A program made the translations under genes and the position numbers. This document shows, piece by piece, positions 33,940 to 43,596 of a stretch of 64,000 nucleotides of DNA. The notes under the pieces are model-generated. The model had not been told where the DNA came from and ran no database searches. It saw nothing but the letters and a program-made list of their open reading frames with translations. This DNA is from Paraglaciecola sp. L1A13 (GTDB taxonomy: Bacteria > Pseudomonadota > Gammaproteobacteria > Enterobacterales > Alteromonadaceae): NCBI RefSeq assembly GCF_009796745.1, contig NZ_CP047024.1, positions 1,054,001 through 1,118,000 of the forward strand. Direction: 5' to 3'. How positions within the stretch are numbered: the stretch's first letter is position 1; each line of letters begins with the position of its first letter.

Positions 33940-34126
33940 AAGGTGGCTTTATTCTAAAGCGCCATCGCGCAATGCCACTCCCTTATGAGAAACCTAATCC
34001 ATCGAGTGTGATGCGGGGGATCCCATGCAATACTGGTTCACGTAATACGCGGTATCCGATACGCGATATCCGATTAGCGGTATCCGATTAGCGAAAAACA
34101 CAGCCAGCGTCCCATTAAGAAGAAAG
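33940..34126 (+). pseudogene. Decayed second 5S rRNA unit
   Basis: Positions 34098-34126 match the 3' end of the 5S gene and its flank (33839-33867) at 24 of 29 bases without gaps. Upstream, GAAAC, CGAGTGTGATG, GGGG and CCCATGC occur in the same order as in the 5S gene, though weakly. A terminator-like hairpin follows, as after the true 5S. The best reading is a degenerate tandem 5S copy interrupted by a small tandem repeat at 34049-34093. The left boundary is a guess. Confidence 0.5.
34049..34093. repeat. Three 14-bp tandem repeats
   Basis: GCGGTATCCGATAC, GCGATATCCGATTA and GCGGTATCCGATTA follow each other without gaps at 34049-34062, 34063-34076 and 34077-34090, then GCG. GTATCCGATAC is itself a palindrome. 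Three short units make this a minisatellite-like expansion. It is not a CRISPR array. Confidence 0.75.
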
Positions 34127-34167
34127 GCTATCCTCAATCGCGCAGCGACTGGGGTAGCCCTTTTTTA
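34124..34167 (+). terminator. Second terminator-like hairpin after the rrn operon
   Basis: GGCTATCC pairs with GGGTAGCC (one G-U pair), with an inner stem TCGC/GCGA and a run of six T at 34161-34166. No gene lies between the first terminator and this one, which supports a duplicated 5S-terminator unit. Confidence 0.65.
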
Positions 34168-34406
34168 TGTCTGGTATTTAATTTATGGGCAGATGCTTTG
34201 CATTGCTACAAAATCTTTTCAATGCATATATAGCAATAATGTTGTTATCTGTGCGCAAACAAATGTCAGCTAAATTAACTTAGGAATACCAGATGCATAT
34301 TCGTCCCTAAAGGATTATCTAAAAATGATTAGAAATTGTTAAGTTTTCTGAGATAAGAATCTATTAATATAGAGTTACCTTAATTTATGCGAAGTATAAG
34401 CTGTTT

Positions 34407-35189
34407 ATGAGATTTCAATTTTCCACGTTAGCCATAGTCGCTACGTTATCCACTGCGTCATTAGGACTAGCGAATGCAACTGAAGTACAAATAAAAACGG
34501 TGCTTGGTGATGTGAGCGTTAACTTATTCGACAATACAACTCCGCAAACGGTAGCGAATTTTTTGACGTATGTTGATTCTGGAGCGTATTTCAACAATGT
34601 AGTGCATCGTTCTGAACCAGGGTTCGTGGTGCAAGCAGGTGGTTTCCAATACAACGATATGTTACCGCTAGATACAGTACCTGCTGGCAGTGCCATACAA
34701 AATGAGCCTTTACTCTCTAATCGACGCGGTACTATTGCCATGGCTAAGTTGGCTGGTAATGCCAATAGTGCCACCTCTCAGTGGTTTATTAACGTCAGCG
34801 ATAATAGCACTAATCTAGATATGCAAAATGGTGGTTTCACAGTCTTTGGTCAAGTATTAGGTGATGACATGGAAATCATCGATGCCATTGCTGCTTTGGA
34901 AAGATTTAATCTAGGAGGTGAAGCCAGCGCTGCCCCTTTGCGCGATTATAGCCAAGCACAAGCTACAGCTGGAGTAGGCATTACCAGCGATAATTTGGTT
35001 ATTATTAGTGATGTAGTTGTGATTGATAGAGCTATTGTGACGCATTCTGAATTAACACCCACTACCAACACCTTGCTAGTACAAAATAGCAGCGCTGATT
35101 CTAGCTCAGGGGGGTCTGGCGGCAGTGTTGGGTTATGGGGGTTATTAGCGTTAGTTGTACTGGGTTGCAGACGCAGAGTATTTAATTAA
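34407..35189 (+). CDS. Secreted cyclophilin-type peptidyl-prolyl isomerase with GlyGly-CTERM
   Basis: The 260-residue protein has a signal peptide (cleavage near ANA-TE, residue 24) and a cyclophilin domain at about 25-205. Visible motifs are FLTYVDSGAYFNNVVHRSEPGFVVQAGGF with the catalytic Arg, GTIAMAKLAGNANSATSQWFINV and GGFTVFGQV. It differs from PpiA by a C-terminal tail: a Ser/Gly-rich linker (SSSGGSGGS), a hydrophobic helix VGLWGLLALVVLG and CRRR. That is the GlyGly-CTERM sorting signal cut by rhombosortase in organisms with type II secretion. It is therefore probably exported to the cell surface or medium. It faces typA, with a shared terminator. Confidence 0.85.
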   Translation: MRFQFSTLAIVATLSTASLGLANATEVQIKTVLGDVSVNLFDNTTPQTVANFLTYVDSGAYFNNVVHRSEPGFVVQAGGFQYNDMLPLDTVPAGSAIQNEPLLSNRRGTIAMAKLAGNANSATSQWFINVSDNSTNLDMQNGGFTVFGQVLGDDMEIIDAIAALERFNLGGEASAAPLRDYSQAQATAGVGITSDNLVIISDVVVIDRAIVTHSELTPTTNTLLVQNSSADSSSGGSGGSVGLWGLLALVVLGCRRRVFN

Positions 35190-35210
35190 CAAACCCTATT
35201 TTATAGATAT

Positions 35211-35239
35211 AAAAAAACGGCTCTAGAGAGCCGTTTTTT
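35211..35239. terminator. Bidirectional terminator between the cyclophilin gene and typA
   Basis: ACGGCTC and GAGCCGT form a hairpin with loop TAGA, with A7 before and T6 after, between two convergent genes. Confidence 0.9.
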
Positions 35240-35255
35240 ATTGGATTTTAAACAA

Positions 35256-37091
35256 TTACTCTTTTGAGCGACCCGCACGTTTACGATCATTTTCAGTAAG
35301 TAGTTTCTTACGTAATCGAATGCTTTTAGGGGTAACTTCTACTAGCTCATCATTATCGATAAACTCTAAAGCTTGTTCAAGTGACATAACGATAGGCGGA
35401 ATTAACGTTTGTGCTTCATCTGTACCCGAAGAGCGCACGTTAGTTAATTGCTTGCCTTTAAGAGCGTTAACCGTCAAATCGTTTTCACGTGTATGAATAC
35501 CAATCAACATGCCTTCGTATACTTCGGTCGCGTGACCGATAAACATACGTCCACGTTCCTGCAAGTTAAACAGGGCATTAGTAAGGGCTTTACCAGTAGC
35601 GTTGGCAATTAACACACCATTTTTACGCTGACCGATATTTCCACCTTTATGAGGACCATAATGATCAAACGTATGGTAAAGCAAGCCTGAACCTGAAGTC
35701 ATCGTAAGGAAATCAGTTTGGAAACCGATCAAACCACGACTAGGAATGATGAAGTCCATACGAATACGGCCTTTACCATCTGGAGACATATTCGTTAACT
35801 CACCTTTACGTAAGCCAATTTGTTCCATGATTGACCCTTGATGCTGTTCTTCGCAATCTATGGTCACAGTTTCAAAAGGTTCTTCTAATTTACCATCAAC
35901 TTCACGTAAAATTACTTCTGGACGTGATACTGCCAGCTCGTAACCTTCACGACGCATATTTTCTATCAATATACCTAAGTGCAATTCACCACGACCAGAT
36001 ACACGGAATTTATCCGGATCGGCAGTTTCGTCAACACGTAAGGCTACGTTGTGAATCAATTCATCTTGCAAACGCTCCAGGATATTACGTGATGTAACGT
36101 ATTTACCTTCTTTACCACAAAATGGAGAGTTGTTTACTTGGAATGTCATGGTTACAGTTGGTTCGTCAACTGATAGAGGAGGTAACGCTTCTACATTATT
36201 CTGATCACAAATAGTGTCAGAAATTTTAAGTTCGCCCACACCGGTAACTGCAACGATATCACCAACGGTACCTAATTCAATTTCAGTACGATCTAGTCCC
36301 ATATAACCTAGTATCTGGCCTATCTTACCGTTACGTTTTGTACCATCAGCACTGATAACGGTAACTGCCTGATTAACACGAGCAGAACCACGTGATATAC
36401 GACCAACACCGATTACACCTACATAAGAGTTGTAATCAAGTTGTGAGATTTGCATTTGGAAAGGACTATCGATATCGCCACTTGGTGCTTTAACGTGCTT
36501 AACAATAGTTTCAAACAGTGGTGTCATATCTTCACTTGGTTCATCAGCGTCTAAACTCGCCCAACCGTTAAGTGCCGATGCGTAAACCACTTGGAAGTCA
36601 AGCTGATCATCAGTGGCGCCTAAGTTGTCGAACAAATCAAAAACTTGATCAATAACCCAATCTGGACGGGCACCAGGTTTGTCAATTTTGTTTAGTACTA
36701 CTATTGGTTTTAAACCTTGAGCAAAGGCTTTTTGTGTCACAAAACGCGTTTGTGGCATAGGGCCTTCTTGCGCATCAACGAGTAACAATACCGAATCAAC
36801 CATAGACATTACACGTTCCACTTCACCACCGAAATCGGCGTGTCCTGGGGTGTCTACTATATTAATGCGGTAGTCATTCCAACGGATCGCAGTATTTTTA
36901 GCAAGTATGGTAATACCGCGTTCTTTCTCGATATCGTTAGAGTCCATAACCCGTTCTTCAGCAGCGCCTCTGCTCTCAAGAGTACCGGACTGTTGTAAAA
37001 GTTTGTCAACTAAGGTGGTTTTTCCATGGTCAACGTGGGCAATAATTGCTATGTTCCTCAAGTTGGCAGTTGAGGTTTGCGATGCGCTCAT
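35256..37091 (-). CDS. typA: Ribosome-associated GTPase TypA/BipA
   Basis: This translational GTPase resembles EF-G and helps 50S assembly and growth at low temperature. Starting at the ATG complementary to 37089-37091, the 611 residues match TypA. The G1 motif is [11 protein letters not shown]3 DTPGHADF and G4 NKID; the C-terminal domain includes [23 protein letters not shown]. An upstream in-frame start (37127) would add 12 residues but lacks a good ribosome site. Confidence 0.96.
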   Translation of the reverse strand: MSASQTSTANLRNIAIIAHVDHGKTTLVDKLLQQSGTLESRGAAEERVMDSNDIEKERGITILAKNTAIRWNDYRINIVDTPGHADFGGEVERVMSMVDSVLLLVDAQEGPMPQTRFVTQKAFAQGLKPIVVLNKIDKPGARPDWVIDQVFDLFDNLGATDDQLDFQVVYASALNGWASLDADEPSEDMTPLFETIVKHVKAPSGDIDSPFQMQISQLDYNSYVGVIGVGRISRGSARVNQAVTVISADGTKRNGKIGQILGYMGLDRTEIELGTVGDIVAVTGVGELKISDTICDQNNVEALPPLSVDEPTVTMTFQVNNSPFCGKEGKYVTSRNILERLQDELIHNVALRVDETADPDKFRVSGRGELHLGILIENMRREGYELAVSRPEVILREVDGKLEEPFETVTIDCEEQHQGSIMEQIGLRKGELTNMSPDGKGRIRMDFIIPSRGLIGFQTDFLTMTSGSGLLYHTFDHYGPHKGGNIGQRKNGVLIANATGKALTNALFNLQERGRMFIGHATEVYEGMLIGIHTRENDLTVNALKGKQLTNVRSSGTDEAQTLIPPIVMSLEQALEFIDNDELVEVTPKSIRLRKKLLTENDRKRAGRSKE

Positions 37092-37275
37092 AGTAGTTTC
37101 TCTTGTATGGGTGGATTTAACCACCATTAACTGAATTTATAGGGCGCGGATTGTACAGTTTTAATGTGCATTTTGCGAACACCATTTAGTGTTTATATAT
37201 ATTTAACGTTACAAATATATATTTGCACTAATAAGCGTCACGTTAAAGAGCACGCAAGGGTTATATTTCCTGATG

Positions 37276-37313
37276 TGCACTTTTGTGGTGCGTCACATCA
37301 CCGGTTTGGTGCA
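37276..37313 (+). promoter_or_regulatory. Two NtrC (GlnG) binding sites upstream of glnA
   Basis: TGCACTTTTGTGGTGCG (37276-37292) and ATCACCGGTTTGGTGCA (37297-37313) fit the NtrC consensus TGCACY-N4-TGGTGCA. Their centres are 21 bp apart, two helical turns. They lie about 105-130 bp before the predicted sigma54 start, like the enhancer sites of E. coli glnA. Confidence 0.8.
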
Positions 37314-37383
37314 TTTGCGCTGGGCGTAGCAAGCCGTGTTTACTTAAAAAGGCCATATATCAGCGATTATGCCAAGATTGTGG

Positions 37384-37401
37384 TTGGCATGATTATCGCT
37401 T
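37384..37401 (+). promoter_or_regulatory. Sigma54 promoter of glnA
   Basis: TTGGCATGATTATCGCTT carries GG and GC separated by ten bases, as sigma54 -24/-12 elements require. It matches E. coli glnAp2 (TTGGCACAGATTTCGCTT) at 13 of 18 positions. The transcription start would be about 37411, giving a leader of about 55 nt. Confidence 0.8.
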
Positions 37402-37465
37402 CGAGCATTGCTAAGTTAACCAATATCAACGTTATTTTACATTACCGTTTAATCTGGAGGACGAA

Positions 37466-38875
37466 ATGTCAGTAGAAAAGGCTTTACAGTTTATACAAGA
37501 AAACGAAGCTAAATTTGTAGATTTGCGCTTTACGGACACTAAAGGCAAAGAGCAACATATCTCTATTCCTGCCCATCAAGTAAATGAAGATTTTTTCGAA
37601 GAAGGGAAAATGTTTGATGGCTCATCTATCGCAGGTTGGAAAGGTATCAATGAATCTGACATGGTATTAATGCCAGATACTGACACTTTGGTTGTGGACC
37701 CGTTTGCTGAAGAAACACAAGTAAACATTCGTTGTGACATCCTTGAACCAAACACTATGCAGGGCTACGACCGTGATCCGCGCTCTGTTGCTCGCCGGGC
37801 AGAGGAATACCTTAAATCAACCGGAATCGGTGATAAGGTTTTGTTTGGCCCAGAGCCAGAATTCTTTTTGTTTGATGATGTTCGTTTCCATACAGATATG
37901 GCTGGTTCGTTCTTCAAAATTGATTCTTCAGAAGCTAAGTGGAATTCAGGCGCTGAATTTGAAGACGGGAACATGGCTCACCGTCCAGGTGTGAAAGGTG
38001 GTTACTTCCCAGTACCTCCTGTTGATTCTTCTCATGACACTCGTGCAGCTATGTGTATGGTTATGGAAGAAATGGGTCTGACAGTTGAAGCCCATCACCA
38101 TGAAGTGGCAACGGCTGGTCAAAATGAAATCGCATTCCTTTTTAACACCTTAGTTAAAAAGGCTGATGAAGTTCAAATTTATAAGTACGTTGTTCACAAT
38201 GTAGCCCACGCTTATGGTCAAACTGCCACATTTATGCCTAAACCGCTTGTTGGCGACAATGGGTCTGGTATGCATTGTCACCAGTCTATATCTAAAGACG
38301 GTGTGAATATTTTTGCGGGTGATAAATATGCCGGCATGTCTGAAGATGCATTGTTCTATATTGGTGGTATCATTAAACATGCTCGCGCTATTAATGCTTT
38401 TGCAAATGCATCAACTAACTCGTACAAACGTTTAGTACCTGGTTTCGAAGCGCCTGTAATGCTTGCTTATTCAGCACGTAACCGTTCAGCTTCTATTCGT
38501 ATCCCTCATGTTAGCAGTGAAAGAGCGCGTCGGATCGAAGTGCGTTTCCCTGACCCAACAGCTAATCCATATTTGGCATTTTCTGCCATGCTTATGGCTG
38601 GCCTTGACGGGATAAAAAATAAAATTCACCCTGGCGATGCAATGGATAAAGATCTTTATGATCTGCCTGCAGAAGAGGCGGCTGAAATTCCAACTGTTGC
38701 CACTTCATTAGAAGACGCGTTATCTGCGCTAGATAGTGATCGTGAATTCTTAACTGCCGGTGGCGTAATGAGCGACGACATGATCGATGCTTATATTGCC
38801 CTTAAGAGCGAAGAAGTTGAATTGTTAAATATATCGGTACACCCGGTTGAATTTGACATGTACTACAGCGTTTAA
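37466..38875 (+). CDS. glnA: Glutamine synthetase type I
   Basis: This dodecameric enzyme makes glutamine from glutamate, ammonia and ATP, the main entry of nitrogen. The 469 residues match GSI-beta. Motifs: FDGSSIAGW, the Mg-binding [38 protein letters not shown] and [17 protein letters not shown]. Tyr398 in [10 protein letters not shown] is the adenylylation site (Tyr397 without the Met). CTGGAGG precedes ATG 37466. Control is by the sigma54/NtrC elements upstream, and ntrBC follow downstream. Confidence 0.98.
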   Translation: MSVEKALQFIQENEAKFVDLRFTDTKGKEQHISIPAHQVNEDFFEEGKMFDGSSIAGWKGINESDMVLMPDTDTLVVDPFAEETQVNIRCDILEPNTMQGYDRDPRSVARRAEEYLKSTGIGDKVLFGPEPEFFLFDDVRFHTDMAGSFFKIDSSEAKWNSGAEFEDGNMAHRPGVKGGYFPVPPVDSSHDTRAAMCMVMEEMGLTVEAHHHEVATAGQNEIAFLFNTLVKKADEVQIYKYVVHNVAHAYGQTATFMPKPLVGDNGSGMHCHQSISKDGVNIFAGDKYAGMSEDALFYIGGIIKHARAINAFANASTNSYKRLVPGFEAPVMLAYSARNRSASIRIPHVSSERARRIEVRFPDPTANPYLAFSAMLMAGLDGIKNKIHPGDAMDKDLYDLPAEEAAEIPTVATSLEDALSALDSDREFLTAGGVMSDDMIDAYIALKSEEVELLNISVHPVEFDMYYSV

Positions 38876-38937
38876 TATTAACTGTAGTAGCGGGTCGAAT
38901 GAACATATTCAGCCGACCTGAAACATAATTTTTACCT

Positions 38938-38968
38938 TAAAAAACCTGCTCTGAGCAGGTTTTTTTAT
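38938..38968 (+). terminator. Terminator of glnA
   Basis: AACCTGCTC pairs with GAGCAGGTT, framed by A and T runs (38939-38967). It separates glnA from the DUF4124-like gene and ntrBC. Confidence 0.9.
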
Positions 38969-39124
38969 ATGCGTCGTTTGTACAAAGAGTGCCGCCGCGT
39001 GTTGCACCGTTTATTAGACTGCTATGAATCACTACCGGAGTTAATCTATTTAACAAAATAGTGTAATTACGACTTGCTTGATATTGGGGTAAACTAGATG
39101 TCTCGTCTCTTATGAGCCAAAATT

Positions 39125-39646
39125 ATGCAAGTCATTCGTTTATGGATATTGTTACTTTTTATATTAGATGCTAACGCGCAAAGCGATAACATATTCAAAG
39201 TTATTACCCATGACGGTGAAATCATTTATACCGATAAGCCTTTAGGGAATATTAAGCCGATCGAGTTACCTAAAGGCTCGATGATAGCCTCAAAGTCAAT
39301 GACGAAACCACGTATTGAAGGACTGTCTCAAACTATAAAACAATCCACGAATACCCGTTATCAACTAAAGGTCGTTACTCCTATACCTGAACAAACTATC
39401 CGCAATAATAACGGTGACTTAACAATTAAAGCGACTATTTCGCCGAAGGTGCAAGGTATTTATAAATTGCACTTAAATGACCTGGTTATTAGCCAAAATA
39501 GTGAAACTTTTCAGCTTATTGCATTAGATCGGGGTGTTTATAATTTTTATATCGAATTTGCCCTCAAGTCGGGCAAGGTCCTTGCATCTACTTCAAAGCA
39601 AAGGTTTTATTTGCACCAAGCTTCAGCGCTAAACCGTCCTAAGTAG
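39125..39646 (+). CDS. DUF4124-like periplasmic protein
   Basis: The 173-residue product has a signal peptide (cleavage near ANA-QS, residue 18), then the DUF4124-type start IFKVITHDGEIIYTDKPLGNIKPIELP. The second half (about 80-165) looks like a small beta-sandwich. DUF4124 genes are often found between glnA and ntrB in marine gammaproteobacteria, but their role is unknown. Confidence 0.7.
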   Translation: MQVIRLWILLLFILDANAQSDNIFKVITHDGEIIYTDKPLGNIKPIELPKGSMIASKSMTKPRIEGLSQTIKQSTNTRYQLKVVTPIPEQTIRNNNGDLTIKATISPKVQGIYKLHLNDLVISQNSETFQLIALDRGVYNFYIEFALKSGKVLASTSKQRFYLHQASALNRPK

Positions 39647-39694
39647 GATCATTCACTTGACCACAGGATCGTATTGAGCTGAGATAGATATCTT

Positions 39695-39711
39695 AGCACC
39701 AATTTGGTGCG
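39695..39711 (+). promoter_or_regulatory. NtrC operator upstream of ntrB
   Basis: GCACCAATTTGGTGC (39696-39710) is a perfect palindrome that fits the NtrC consensus. It lies about 20 bp before ntrB. In E. coli, NtrC bound here represses the glnL promoter, so ntrBC are probably autoregulated. Confidence 0.75.
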
Positions 39712-39729
39712 AAATTATATGTTGTCCCT

Positions 39730-40809
39730 ATGCCGTTTAATATTAAAACAGACACCTTGCTAGATAATTTATCGACTGCCGTCATCTTATTGAATGAGCA
39801 GTTTGTGATTATCGAAGCCAATCACGCTGCTCAAGCAATGTTCGAGCGTAGTCTAAACTTGTTGTTAGATTGCCCGATTAAACAGCTTATCGCCGATTCG
39901 AGTTTGGATTTCGTTCGTTTTACTCAAGATATGCAGCATGGCGAAGGGTATTCCGATGGGGATGTACTGATCAGTTTTGCTGATGGCCGTCATACCCATG
40001 CAGATGTGACGGTAAGTTGCCTTCATACTTCTACTGGGGTGACGTTGCTGCTAGAAATACGCTTAATCGAAAAACAAAAAAAAATCAGCCAAGAAACTCA
40101 ACAATGGGCTCAACAACAAGCTGCACGAGAATTAATTCGGGGTCTTGCCCATGAAATAAAAAATCCTCTTGGCGGAATTCGCGGGGCAGCACAATTATTA
40201 GAGAGAGAACTGCCCTCAGAAGGCTTAAAAGAATTCACCCGCATGATCATTGAACAATCAGACAGACTACGTAATTTGGTTGATAGATTACTGGGCCCTA
40301 ACTCGAGGCCTAATTTTCAAAGTCATAATATACATCGCGTTCTTGAGAAAGTAATCACCCTAGTTCAACTTGACTTGAGTCACGAAATTACCATCGAACG
40401 TGATTACGATCCAAGTATACCAGAGAGCAATATTGATCAAGATATGGTGCAACAAGCCGTTCTGAATATCATGCGTAATAGTGTGCAAGCTATTTTACAA
40501 AGTGACCAAAGCGACGGGAAAATCAACGTAGTGACTCGGATTGAACGCCAAGTGACGATACATGGCGTACGTCACCCTTTAGCCATGAGAGTGAGCTTGA
40601 TTGATAACGGACCTGGGATCCCTGCCGAACTTAAAGACACCCTATTTTACCCCATGGTGACAGGCAAAAAAGAAGGAACCGGATTAGGCTTGTCGATTGC
40701 TCAAACGCTGATCGACCATCATAAAGGCAAAATCGATGTTGAGAGTTGGTCGGGAAATACCGAATTTACTTTATATATTCCAATTAACAGGAAGGAGCTT
40801 ACTTCATGA
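39730..40809 (+). CDS. glnL: Nitrogen regulation sensor kinase NtrB
   Basis: The soluble 359-residue histidine kinase phosphorylates NtrC under nitrogen limitation, controlled by PII. A PAS domain (about 10-115) is followed by the H box GLAHEIKNPLGGIRGAAQLL with His141, then the ATP-binding domain with NIMRNSVQAI, DNGPGIP and GTGLGLSIAQTLIDHHKG. No membrane helix is present. It overlaps ntrC by four bases (ATGA), so the two are translated together. Confidence 0.96.
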   Translation: MPFNIKTDTLLDNLSTAVILLNEQFVIIEANHAAQAMFERSLNLLLDCPIKQLIADSSLDFVRFTQDMQHGEGYSDGDVLISFADGRHTHADVTVSCLHTSTGVTLLLEIRLIEKQKKISQETQQWAQQQAARELIRGLAHEIKNPLGGIRGAAQLLERELPSEGLKEFTRMIIEQSDRLRNLVDRLLGPNSRPNFQSHNIHRVLEKVITLVQLDLSHEITIERDYDPSIPESNIDQDMVQQAVLNIMRNSVQAILQSDQSDGKINVVTRIERQVTIHGVRHPLAMRVSLIDNGPGIPAELKDTLFYPMVTGKKEGTGLGLSIAQTLIDHHKGKIDVESWSGNTEFTLYIPINRKELTS

Positions 40810-42212
40810 GCACAGAATCAGTTTGGATTGTTGATGACGACAGTTCTATCCGTTGGGTTTTACAAAAAGCGTTACAATCTGCCAATATACCTTGTTTTAG
40901 TTTTGAAAATCCCGAAGACCTTCTCTTACAATTGCAGACTGATCAGCCTCCAGAGGTGATTGTTTCAGACATACGTATGCCACAAATGGATGGCATGGAA
41001 TTACTTGAAGAAGTACATAAGCGTTATCCGTCTATTCCTGTCATTATTATGACAGCACACTCTGATCTTGACAGTGCGGTAAATGCTTATCAAAGCGGCG
41101 CATTTGAATATTTGCCTAAACCTTTTGATATAGAAGAAGCGGTTGGGTTGGTGCGCAGAGCGTTAACGCATGTGCGTGAACAGGCTAAAAGTAATCATCG
41201 ACCAGCCCTAGCCACAGCTACGGAAATCATTGGCGAAGCGCCCGCTATGCAAGAGGTATTCAGAGCGATTGGACGACTATCTCGGTCGAGTATCAGCGTA
41301 TTGATTAACGGTCAATCTGGTACAGGTAAAGAGCTAGTTGCTCAAGCTTTACATCGTCACAGTCCTCGAGCCAAACAAACATTTATAGCTCTAAATATGG
41401 CCGCAATCCCGGCTGATTTGATTGAGTCAGAATTATTTGGCCATGAAAAAGGCGCTTTCACAGGTGCGCAAAATGCGCGTCAAGGCCGATTTGAACAAGC
41501 AGATGGAGGAACCTTATTTCTGGATGAAATAGGCGATATGCCACTGGATGTGCAAACGCGTTTGTTACGGGTGCTCGCAGATGGGCAATTCTACCGTGTA
41601 GGTGGCCATAATCCGGTTACCGTTGACGTGCGTATTATTGCCGCCACACACCAAAATCTAGAGCAACGGGTCGCCGATGGTAAGTTTAGGGAAGATCTGT
41701 TCCATCGGTTAAACGTTATTCGTATTCATATTCCACGCTTGACTGAACGTAAAGAAGACGTGCCCTTGTTGGCGGCGCATTTTTTACAAAAAGCAGGAAT
41801 AGAGTTAGGTGTTGAAGTCAAAAGTTTAAGCAAAGAGACCAAGAAAATTCTGATGCAACTTCCCTGGCCGGGTAATGTGCGTCAGTTAGAAAATGTTTGT
41901 CGCTGGCTTACCGTTATGGCTAGTGGTCAAGAGGTGCTGCCACATGACTTGCCTCCCGAAATTCATGAATTACCTCTTAGTAAAGATCACCAGGAAGCTT
42001 CAGGGGACTGGCAAACCTTGCTCGCCAGTTGGGCTGATGAGCAACTGCAATCTGGGCGCAATAATATTCTAGATGAAGCCATGTTGGTATTTGAGCGAGT
42101 ATTGCTTGAGCGTGCGCTATTTCACACTCATGGTCATAAACAAGATGCAGCGAAGAGATTGGGTTGGGGGCGAAATACGCTCACCCGAAAACTGAAAGAA
42201 CTCAATATGTAA
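40806..42212 (+). CDS. glnG: Nitrogen regulation response regulator NtrC
   Basis: This sigma54-dependent activator has 468 residues. The receiver domain has phospho-acceptor Asp55 in VSDIRMP; the AAA+ domain has Walker A GQSGTGKE, the sigma54-contact loop GAFTGA, Walker [13 protein letters not shown] and the arginine-finger region; the C-terminal Fis-like helix-turn-helix is [22 protein letters not shown]. It should act at the two sites before glnA and at the palindrome before ntrB. Confidence 0.97.
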   Translation: MSTESVWIVDDDSSIRWVLQKALQSANIPCFSFENPEDLLLQLQTDQPPEVIVSDIRMPQMDGMELLEEVHKRYPSIPVIIMTAHSDLDSAVNAYQSGAFEYLPKPFDIEEAVGLVRRALTHVREQAKSNHRPALATATEIIGEAPAMQEVFRAIGRLSRSSISVLINGQSGTGKELVAQALHRHSPRAKQTFIALNMAAIPADLIESELFGHEKGAFTGAQNARQGRFEQADGGTLFLDEIGDMPLDVQTRLLRVLADGQFYRVGGHNPVTVDVRIIAATHQNLEQRVADGKFREDLFHRLNVIRIHIPRLTERKEDVPLLAAHFLQKAGIELGVEVKSLSKETKKILMQLPWPGNVRQLENVCRWLTVMASGQEVLPHDLPPEIHELPLSKDHQEASGDWQTLLASWADEQLQSGRNNILDEAMLVFERVLLERALFHTHGHKQDAAKRLGWGRNTLTRKLKELNM

Positions 42213-42270
42213 ATAAAACAGATTCAGTATTGATAAAAAATAAATCTTAATGCTGGATCTGCATGCAAGC

Positions 42271-43410
42271 CTATTTAGTCAGTAAGACTGCCATCGACTT
42301 ATTAAACATGCCCAGCCATTTAGGACAAAATTGACCGTCTTTAATCCGATTAATTTCGATGACGGCGCGTTTTTTGGGATGTACTACATGACTTTTGTGC
42401 GCTCGGTTATGGGTAATAGCATCAAAGGTGTCTAATATGCCCAGTAGCTTTGCACCATCGCAGGTATCTGCTTCTTTTAAACCAAGGGGATAACCACTTC
42501 CATCCGTACGTTCGTGATGTTGCATCACTATTTTTCGCGCTTCATCCCAGTGGTCTAAATGTTCCAGTAGGCGAGCGCTTTTATACACGTGAGAGCGCAT
42601 TAAATTAAATTCACTTTCAGTCATTCGGCCCTGTTTATGTAGGATTTCGATAGGCATAAATGCCATACCGAAATCATGCATGTAACAAGCAACAGCCAGT
42701 TGATCTTCGTCAATTGGCAAGCCCGCCACTTTATTTACATAAGCGGCTAGTTTAGCGATGCGATCGCCTCGTCCATTCCAATACATTGAACGTTTTTCTA
42801 TTGGCTTCATTAGTTCACGGAAAAATAAAATGTCGCCATGTTTTTGTTGACTTAAATGTTTGGGTATTCCGGTTGTCGCAAGTTTCGAAGGAGGAGGGCG
42901 GTTGTCACCATGCTGTAAGTCTGCACTAAATGCTCGGACATCTAAACTTGGGTCGAGTAACAGTACTGCTTCGGATAATATTTTGTCATGTTCAGCGCTA
43001 TTGCTAGGGGAAATTTTCGAAATTTGGATGATAAGTAAATTGAATAAGCTGGCATCATACTCAGCCTTGCCATTTTGAATACAGTTTTCAACAAATATTT
43101 TCACTCGATCCATGCTCAAGAGCACCAAATCACTCATATTGCTGGTGTACTCTATCTGGCCTTTACGAAGAAAATCGAGTAAATCTTCGACGTGTTGCAA
43201 TAATGGGATCATCGGGGTGAAATTAACCAGCCCCAAATCGCCTTTTATGGTGTGTATCGAGCGAAATAATGCGCGTTGTAGCTCATTATCATTGGGCTTT
43301 ATTTCCAGTTCAATTAGGGTCTGTTCACTGGCTTCGTATAGCTCGTTAATTTCTTCGAGCAAGTCGGTGAGAATGTCTTCATCAAGATCTTCGTGAGTAA
43401 ACTGTTGCAT
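42271..43410 (-). CDS. Hpt-HD-GYP fusion protein (putative c-di-GMP phosphodiesterase)
   Basis: The 379-residue protein joins an Hpt phosphotransfer domain (about 10-120, His53 in SIHTIKGDLG) to an HD-GYP domain (about 200-360). The latter keeps the HD pair in CYMHDFGM near residue 243 and the motif HHERTDGSGYP near 300. HD-GYP enzymes hydrolyse cyclic di-GMP. The Hpt part suggests control by a phosphorelay rather than by an attached receiver. No partner kinase is adjacent. It is convergent with ntrC. Confidence 0.8.
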   Translation of the reverse strand: MQQFTHEDLDEDILTDLLEEINELYEASEQTLIELEIKPNDNELQRALFRSIHTIKGDLGLVNFTPMIPLLQHVEDLLDFLRKGQIEYTSNMSDLVLLSMDRVKIFVENCIQNGKAEYDASLFNLLIIQISKISPSNSAEHDKILSEAVLLLDPSLDVRAFSADLQHGDNRPPPSKLATTGIPKHLSQQKHGDILFFRELMKPIEKRSMYWNGRGDRIAKLAAYVNKVAGLPIDEDQLAVACYMHDFGMAFMPIEILHKQGRMTESEFNLMRSHVYKSARLLEHLDHWDEARKIVMQHHERTDGSGYPLGLKEADTCDGAKLLGILDTFDAITHNRAHKSHVVHPKKRAVIEINRIKDGQFCPKWLGMFNKSMAVLLTK

Positions 43411-43596
43411 GTATGCTAACGCCCTAATCCAAGTATGTATGCGATACGAATATTCATTATTATCGGCTATAAATCGAGAATAATGAGATTTTTAACTTAA
43501 AATCAACGCTATACCACTAAAAGACGATACTGATCAGACATCCTAATTTGAAAATAACGTTATAATCAAGCCGTCTTTTAAACCATAGGATCTCGC

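Noticed and set aside
34049..34093. CRISPR-like array
   Set aside because: The three 14-bp units are directly adjacent with no spacers, and no cas gene is present.
37164..37475. A 103-codon open frame between typA and glnA
   Set aside because: It covers the NtrC sites and sigma54 promoter of glnA, overlaps the glnA start and resembles no known protein.
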